A stretch of 14,036 nt of DNA from Actinomycetota bacterium (GTDB lineage: Bacteria > Actinomycetota > Actinomycetes > Nanopelagicales > Nanopelagicaceae): NCBI GenBank assembly GCA_009698975.1, contig WLPB01000007.1, positions 1 to 14,036 of the forward strand. Direction: 5' to 3'. Below are positions 8,891 through 14,036 of the stretch, piece after piece. The notes below the pieces were generated by a model. That model was not told the origin of the DNA. It saw only the letters and a list, made by a program, of their open reading frames with translations, and did no database searches. Every line of letters starts with the position of its first letter. The stretch's first letter is position 1. The position numbers and the translations under genes were made by a program.

Positions 8891-9837
8891 GCTCTGGCTT
8901 GAAAGTAGTCGCACTTGGTGGAGGTCATGGCTTAGCTGCCACACTCACAGCTCTTCGCTCAATCACCTCGCAGATTACTGCAGTCGTTACTGTCGCCGAT
9001 AATGGTGGCTCTAGTGGTCGACTTCGAGATGAGTTCGCCATTATGCCGCCAGGAGATTTGCGAATGGCCCTTGCTGCGCTCTGCGCAGATGATGAGTGGG
9101 GACGCAATTGGGCAGAGATCATGCAGTATCGTTTTACAAGCGATGGTGAACTCAATGGCCATGCACTAGGAAATCTTTTGCTTGCGGCGTTATGGGATCG
9201 CGACCAGGACTCTGTTGCTGGACTTGATCAGGTAGGTGCGTTGCTTAAAGTTGTAGGACGCGTACTTCCCATGAGTTCCGAGCCACTCGATATCGAGGCA
9301 ACATTTGATCTCGATGGCGAACTGATTGAAGCTCACGGACAAGTAGCCGTTGCAACGACTCCGGGCCGTTTACAAAGCCTGCGCCTGATACCGAGTGATC
9401 CTGCAACAAGGCCTGAGGTAATTCAGGCAATCATGGAGGCTGACTGGATAACGATGGGGCCAGGCTCTTGGTTCTCTAGCGTTCTTCCACATCTACTTGT
9501 TCCGACCCTTCGAGATGCGATCGTTGCATCTTCGGCAAAGAAGATTCTTATTCTCAATCTAGATTCATCAACAGGAGAACGCGATATTGGTGAGTTCGCT
9601 GGTTATTCACCGATGGAGCATTGCGAAATTCTTTCCAGCTATGCCCCAGGACTTCACTTCGATGTTGTTCTCACAGACTCTCAACTAGAGGATAAGGGTG
9701 AGCTAGCAGCCCATCTCTATGACCTTGAGAGCATTCATATTGAGAGAGATTTACGCGATGAAGAGATTGATATCCATCACGGTAGTGAGAAATTAGCCTC
9801 CGCTTTCGCTCACATAGCGCGAGAAATACTGGTTTGA
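8887..9837 (+). CDS. yvcK: YvcK/CuvA-type gluconeogenesis factor, CofD-like fold
   Basis: This family resembles the phospholactate transferase CofD but binds UDP-sugars. In Bacillus it is needed for growth on gluconeogenic carbon, and in mycobacteria (CuvA) for cell-wall synthesis and polar growth. The 316 residues show GGGHGLA (11-17), [13 protein letters not shown] (35-47), GDLRMAL (56-62), GNLLLAAL (95-102) and the [11 protein letters not shown] loop (191-201), all typical. The ATGA overlap with rapZ (8887-8890) implies coupled translation, and the rapZ-yvcK-whiA order is conserved across Gram-positive bacteria. There is no threonine after T263, so the C-terminal threonine phosphorylated by PrkC or PknB in Bacillus and mycobacterial homologues has no counterpart. 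An archaeal-type CofD in F420 synthesis is unlikely given the neighbours. Confidence 0.94.
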   Translation: MSSGLKVVALGGGHGLAATLTALRSITSQITAVVTVADNGGSSGRLRDEFAIMPPGDLRMALAALCADDEWGRNWAEIMQYRFTSDGELNGHALGNLLLAALWDRDQDSVAGLDQVGALLKVVGRVLPMSSEPLDIEATFDLDGELIEAHGQVAVATTPGRLQSLRLIPSDPATRPEVIQAIMEADWITMGPGSWFSSVLPHLLVPTLRDAIVASSAKKILILNLDSSTGERDIGEFAGYSPMEHCEILSSYAPGLHFDVVLTDSQLEDKGELAAHLYDLESIHIERDLRDEEIDIHHGSEKLASAFAHIAREILV

Positions 9838-9844
9838 TATCCCC

Positions 9845-10825
9845 ATGGCAATGACAGCAGCGGTAAAGGATGAGCTCAGTCGGCTCATTATCACTAAGCC
9901 ATGTTGTCGTAAGGCCGAAGTGTCATCGCTCCTGCGCTTTGCCGGTGGGCTCCATATCGCATCCGGAAAAGTTGTTATTGAAGTCGAACTTGATACATCA
10001 CAATCGGCTCGCCGTCTGAAAAAAGATATCGCCGATATTTATGGCCACGATTCCGATTTAGCAGTTCTCTCTTCAAGCGGTCTTCGCAAAGGATCTCGCT
10101 ACATCGTTCGAGTCATCGAAGCTGGAGAATCTCTTGCTCGTCAGACTGGTCTCATTGACGCTCATGGTCGCCCTATTCGCGGACTTCCGCCCCAGGTCGT
10201 CGCAGCAAATGTCTGCGATGCAGAAGCTGCTTGGCGTGGAGCTTTTATGGCACATGGTTCTCTCACCGAACCAGGTCGCTCCTCATCGCTTGAAATCACA
10301 TGTCCTGGACCAGAAGCCGCACTTGCACTTGTGGGAGCCGCGCGGCGATTGAATATTTCGGCAAAGGCGCGCGAAGTTCGTGGCATAGATCGCGTTGTTA
10401 TCCGCGATGGCGATGCCATCGGTTCTCTGCTGACACGACTTGGCGCTCACGAGAGCGTTCTTGCATGGGAAGAGCGACGGATGCGACGGGAAGTCCGCGC
10501 CACCGCTAATCGCTTAGCAAATTTTGATGACGCAAATCTTCGTCGCTCTGCCAGGGCAGCGGTAGCGGCTGCTGCGCGAGTTCAACGCGCAATGGAAATT
10601 CTGGGAGCCCAAGTCCCGGAACACCTTAAAGAGGCAGGCGAGTTACGCATCGCGCATGGACAGGCTTCACTCGAAGAGCTCGGCTCGCTCGCCTCGCCTC
10701 CGATGACTAAAGATGCAATCGCTGGTCGTATCCGCCGTCTTCTCGCTATGGCTGACAAACGAGCTGCTGAGCTTGGAATTCCAGATACTGAGGCAGGTCT
10801 CTCGCCTGATCTCTTAGGGGAGTAA
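9845..10825 (+). CDS. whiA: WhiA DNA-binding regulator
   Basis: WhiA combines an N-terminal LAGLIDADG homing-endonuclease fold that has lost cutting activity with a C-terminal helix-turn-helix. In Streptomyces it acts with WhiB at the switch to sporulation septation; in non-sporulating bacteria it affects division and chromosome segregation. The 326 residues are the standard length. The sequence is very close to what I remember of the streptomycete protein: MTAAVKDEL at the start, CCRKAE (20-25), [23 protein letters not shown] (127-134), [44 protein letters not shown] (222-239), and the helix-turn-helix near 274-312 ([22 protein letters not shown]). Its start is seven bases after the yvcK stop and has no evident ribosome site, so coupled translation is likely. 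A second in-frame ATG at 9851 is possible. No terminator follows. Confidence 0.97.
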   Translation: MAMTAAVKDELSRLIITKPCCRKAEVSSLLRFAGGLHIASGKVVIEVELDTSQSARRLKKDIADIYGHDSDLAVLSSSGLRKGSRYIVRVIEAGESLARQTGLIDAHGRPIRGLPPQVVAANVCDAEAAWRGAFMAHGSLTEPGRSSSLEITCPGPEAALALVGAARRLNISAKAREVRGIDRVVIRDGDAIGSLLTRLGAHESVLAWEERRMRREVRATANRLANFDDANLRRSARAAVAAAARVQRAMEILGAQVPEHLKEAGELRIAHGQASLEELGSLASPPMTKDAIAGRIRRLLAMADKRAAELGIPDTEAGLSPDLLGE

Positions 10826-11943
<1,118 letters not shown>

Positions 11944-11948
11944 TTTCA

Positions 11949-13136
11949 ATGACGACCTTGGCTGACCTCGATGTTGCAGGTAAGCGTGTATTTCTTCGTT
12001 GTGATCTCAATGTCCCATTGAAAGATGGCGTCATTACAGATGATGGCCGAATTCGCGCTTCATTGCCGACAATTAACGCACTCTTATCAAAGGGCGCTTC
12101 ACTTGTTATCGCTGCACATTTAGGTCGACCAAAGGGCGAGCCCAAGCCAGAGCTTTCCTTAGCCCCTATTGCTACTCGTCTCGCAGAATTATTAGGTAAG
12201 CCAGTTCAATTCGCCGGAGCAGTCACGGGCGAAGATGTTCTTTCACGCGCTCAAGCTTTACAGTCAGGCGAAATTCTCCTCCTTGAAAATATTAGATTTA
12301 GCGCAGCAGAGACTTCCAAAGAAGAATCGGAACGCGCTCTCTTTGCAGCTGAGTTAGCCAGACTTGCCGATATTTATGTCGGCGATGGTTTTGGAGCGGT
12401 GCACCGTAAGCATGCATCTGTCTTTGATTTGCCGAAGCTTCTTCCTCATGCTGCCGGAACGCTGGTTGCTGCCGAGGTCGAGGTGTTAAAGAAGCTCACC
12501 ACAGATCCTGCCCGTCCTTATGGAGTGGTGCTAGGCGGTGCAAAAGTTTCTGACAAGCTCGGAGTTATTTCGAATTTGTTAACAAAGGTTGATGTCATGG
12601 CAATCGGCGGCGGAATGGTCTTTACCTTTCTTGCAGCACAAGGAAAAGAGATTGGTAGCTCACTTGTTGAGAGCGAGATGCTTCAAACAGTTCGCGAACT
12701 TATTCAGGAAGCCGAAGATAAGGGTGTACGCCTTATTCTTCCTACAGATATTGTGGTTGCACCAGCATTTGCGGCTGATTCACCAGCATCGGTCGTATCA
12801 TCAGATGCGATTCCAGCGGATCAAATGGGTCTAGATATTGGTCCCGATTCAGCTCTTGCATTCGCCGCTGCTATTAGAGAGTGCAAAACTCTCTTCTGGA
12901 ACGGACCAATGGGCGTATTCGAATTTCCGGCATTCGCGCACGGAACCAAAGTGATAGCCCAGGCGCTGACTGAGGTTGATGGAATATCTGTTGTTGGTGG
13001 CGGAGATTCTGCTGCGGCTGTCAGAGCTCTAGGATTTACCGATAATCAGTTTGGATATATCTCAACTGGCGGGGGAGCATCACTTGAGTATCTCGAAGGC
13101 AAGGAACTTCCAGGCCTGAAAGCGCTCGGTCTCTGA
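11949..13136 (+). CDS. pgk: Phosphoglycerate kinase
   Basis: Pgk transfers the acyl phosphate of 1,3-bisphosphoglycerate to ADP, the first ATP-yielding step of lower glycolysis. From the ATG at 11949 it has 395 residues, a normal length. Motifs are RCDLNVPL (17-24), AHLGRPKG (56-63), ENIRF (113-117), [12 protein letters not shown] (146-157), [12 protein letters not shown] (195-206), GGMVFTFL (221-228), NGPMGVFE (318-325), GGGDSAAAV (350-358) and STGGGASLE (372-380), covering both lobes of the kinase. The reading frame stays open upstream to an ATG at 11886 inside gap. The 21 extra residues would be basic and unlike any Pgk, and they lie wholly within gap, so the later start is preferred. The ribosome site is weak; AGGAAAG at 11928-11934 is rather far, so coupling to gap is likely. 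Confidence 0.97.
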   Translation: MTTLADLDVAGKRVFLRCDLNVPLKDGVITDDGRIRASLPTINALLSKGASLVIAAHLGRPKGEPKPELSLAPIATRLAELLGKPVQFAGAVTGEDVLSRAQALQSGEILLLENIRFSAAETSKEESERALFAAELARLADIYVGDGFGAVHRKHASVFDLPKLLPHAAGTLVAAEVEVLKKLTTDPARPYGVVLGGAKVSDKLGVISNLLTKVDVMAIGGGMVFTFLAAQGKEIGSSLVESEMLQTVRELIQEAEDKGVRLILPTDIVVAPAFAADSPASVVSSDAIPADQMGLDIGPDSALAFAAAIRECKTLFWNGPMGVFEFPAFAHGTKVIAQALTEVDGISVVGGGDSAAAVRALGFTDNQFGYISTGGGASLEYLEGKELPGLKALGL

Positions 13137-13145
13137 TATTAAAAT
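13116..13145 (+). promoter_or_regulatory. Possible internal promoter for tpiA
   Basis: CTGAAA (13116-13121) and TAAAAT (13140-13145) are 18 bases apart and match the standard -35 and -10 at four and five of six positions. They sit at the pgk end and in the 45-base gap before tpiA, about 37 bases from its ATG. The gap is longer than the other junctions in this operon, which fits extra control. It may also be chance A/T richness. Confidence 0.38.
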
Positions 13146-13181
13146 CGCTGAAGTAAATAAGCAGGGGAATGGGAAGTAAAA

Positions 13182-13958
13182 ATGCGTAAGCCACTCATGG
13201 CAGGTAATTGGAAGATGAATCTCAATCACCTGGAAGCGATTGCAGTTGCCCAGAAACTTGTCTACTCACTCAATGATGCTGATTACGAAGCAGTTGATGT
13301 GGCAATACTTCCTCCATTTACTGATATTCGATCAATTCAAACTATGGTCGATGGCGATCGTCTGCGTATTCAGTATGGCGCACAGGATCTCTCACCAGAA
13401 TCTTCCGGTGCATTCACTGGCGATATTTCTGGCTCAATGCTGGCAAAACTTGGATGTACCTTTGTGGCAATCGGTCACTCTGAGCGTCGCGCCGTTCATC
13501 ACGAAGATGATGCACTTATCAATCGCAAAATTAAAGCAGCACTTGCTAATGGACTTACTCCTATCTTTTGTGTAGGCGAAGAACTTCCTGTTCGCGAATC
13601 CGGAGCTCATGTCTCCCATGTCATTCGTCAGGTGCGCGCAGGTCTTGAGGGATTTACAAAGCCAGAGCTGAAGAAGATTGTCATTGCATACGAGCCAATC
13701 TGGGCAATTGGAACCGGAAAGACAGCTACTCCGGAAGATGCGCAAGAAGTCTGCGCCGCTATCCGGGAAGAGATTGAGCAGATTGGCTCCTCAGAGATCG
13801 CCTCAAATATGCGCATCCTTTATGGCGGTTCAGTGAAGTCGGCAAATGTTGTCGAAATCATGAAGCAGGCCGATGTCGATGGCGCTCTCATCGGTGGGGC
13901 AAGCCTTGACCCTGAAGAATTGGCTAAAATTGTAAAATTCCACGCTGTCACCGAGTAA
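13182..13958 (+). CDS. tpiA: Triosephosphate isomerase
   Basis: This enzyme interconverts dihydroxyacetone phosphate and glyceraldehyde 3-phosphate, feeding the gap reaction. The 258 residues form a normal single TIM barrel. The catalytic set is complete: N9 and K11 in GNWKMN, H99 in GHSERR (98-103), and E171 in [11 protein letters not shown] (170-180). The phosphate loops YGGSV (214-218) and GALIGGASL (234-242) are also present. GGGAAG (13171-13176), five bases before the ATG, is a reasonable ribosome site, with a second purine stretch just upstream. It follows pgk by 45 bases and precedes secG, the standard actinobacterial order. No terminator hairpin is visible after its TAA, so some read-through into secG is possible. 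Confidence 0.98.
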   Translation: MRKPLMAGNWKMNLNHLEAIAVAQKLVYSLNDADYEAVDVAILPPFTDIRSIQTMVDGDRLRIQYGAQDLSPESSGAFTGDISGSMLAKLGCTFVAIGHSERRAVHHEDDALINRKIKAALANGLTPIFCVGEELPVRESGAHVSHVIRQVRAGLEGFTKPELKKIVIAYEPIWAIGTGKTATPEDAQEVCAAIREEIEQIGSSEIASNMRILYGGSVKSANVVEIMKQADVDGALIGGASLDPEELAKIVKFHAVTE

Positions 13959-13978
13959 GTCAACGGCAAATAATTCGC

Positions 13979-13984
13979 TATCCT
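13979..13984 (+). promoter_or_regulatory. Probable -10 box of the secG promoter (TATCCT)
   Basis: TATCCT lies 29 bases before the secG GTG, in a 55-base gap after tpiA. It begins the 11-base word TATCCTTACCC (13979-13989), identical to the one before gap. A transcript starting 6-7 bases downstream would have a short leader of about 23 bases carrying the ribosome site. No clear -35 is seen. Confidence 0.5.
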
Positions 13985-14001
13985 TACCCATCTAACCGCA
14001 A

Positions 14002-14007
14002 GAGGAG
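14002..14007 (+). promoter_or_regulatory. Ribosome binding site of secG
   Basis: GAGGAG lies six bases before the GTG at 14014. It is among the strongest ribosome sites in the window and fixes the GTG as the start codon. Confidence 0.7.
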
Positions 14008-14013
14008 CCACCC

Positions 14014-14036
14014 GTGGAATTAGCACTATCTATCAT
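14014..14036 (+). CDS. secG: Preprotein translocase subunit SecG, first codons only
   Basis: A GTG after a strong ribosome site opens a frame that runs off the window after seven codons (initiator Met, then ELALSI). This matches the start of actinobacterial SecG, whose first membrane helix begins at once, and secG follows tpiA in this phylum. SecG is the small membrane protein that assists SecY and SecE in protein export. Too little is visible to confirm the hairpin of two membrane helices, so the call rests on context and the first residues. Confidence 0.75.

Overview
This window is a chromosomal housekeeping segment from a member of the Actinomycetota. The gene order rpsA - coaE - uvrB - uvrA - uvrC - rapZ - yvcK - whiA - gap - pgk - tpiA - secG is the classic actinobacterial order. 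WhiA, the arginine-type P-loop of RapZ and the tail of ribosomal protein S1 are all typical of that phylum. Base composition looks close to balanced rather than GC-rich. Nearly all junctions are overlaps or gaps of a few bases, and the genes that usually lie between these loci in larger actinobacteria are missing. This suggests a streamlined lineage such as the freshwater Nanopelagicales (acI; Planktophila-like). That placement is inference from gene order and composition, not from a search.

Region 1 (1-542) holds the 3' end of rpsA, a strong composite hairpin terminator, and a very short leader before coaE. Region 2 (543-7987) holds coaE and the complete nucleotide excision repair set uvrB, uvrA and uvrC, all on the + strand and tightly packed. 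CoaE makes coenzyme A. UvrA and UvrB find and verify bulky DNA lesions, and UvrC cuts on both sides of them. Region 3 (7991-10825) is the rapZ-yvcK-whiA trio, which links nucleotide-sugar and central carbon signalling to cell-wall growth and division. Region 4 (10826-13958) is a 119-base intergenic leader with a probable promoter, followed by the lower-glycolysis genes gap, pgk and tpiA. Region 5 (13959-14036) is a promoter-like element, a clear ribosome binding site and the first codons of secG.

Everything is on the + strand. I see no tRNA, rRNA, CRISPR array, insertion sequence, prophage or integrative element, and no frameshifted gene. I found no convincing undescribed system. The parts that deserve a second look are regulatory: an 11-base element shared by the gap and secG leaders, possible leaderless starts at coaE and rapZ, and the long rpsA terminator. 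The other points are small losses at protein ends (S1, YvcK, RapZ).
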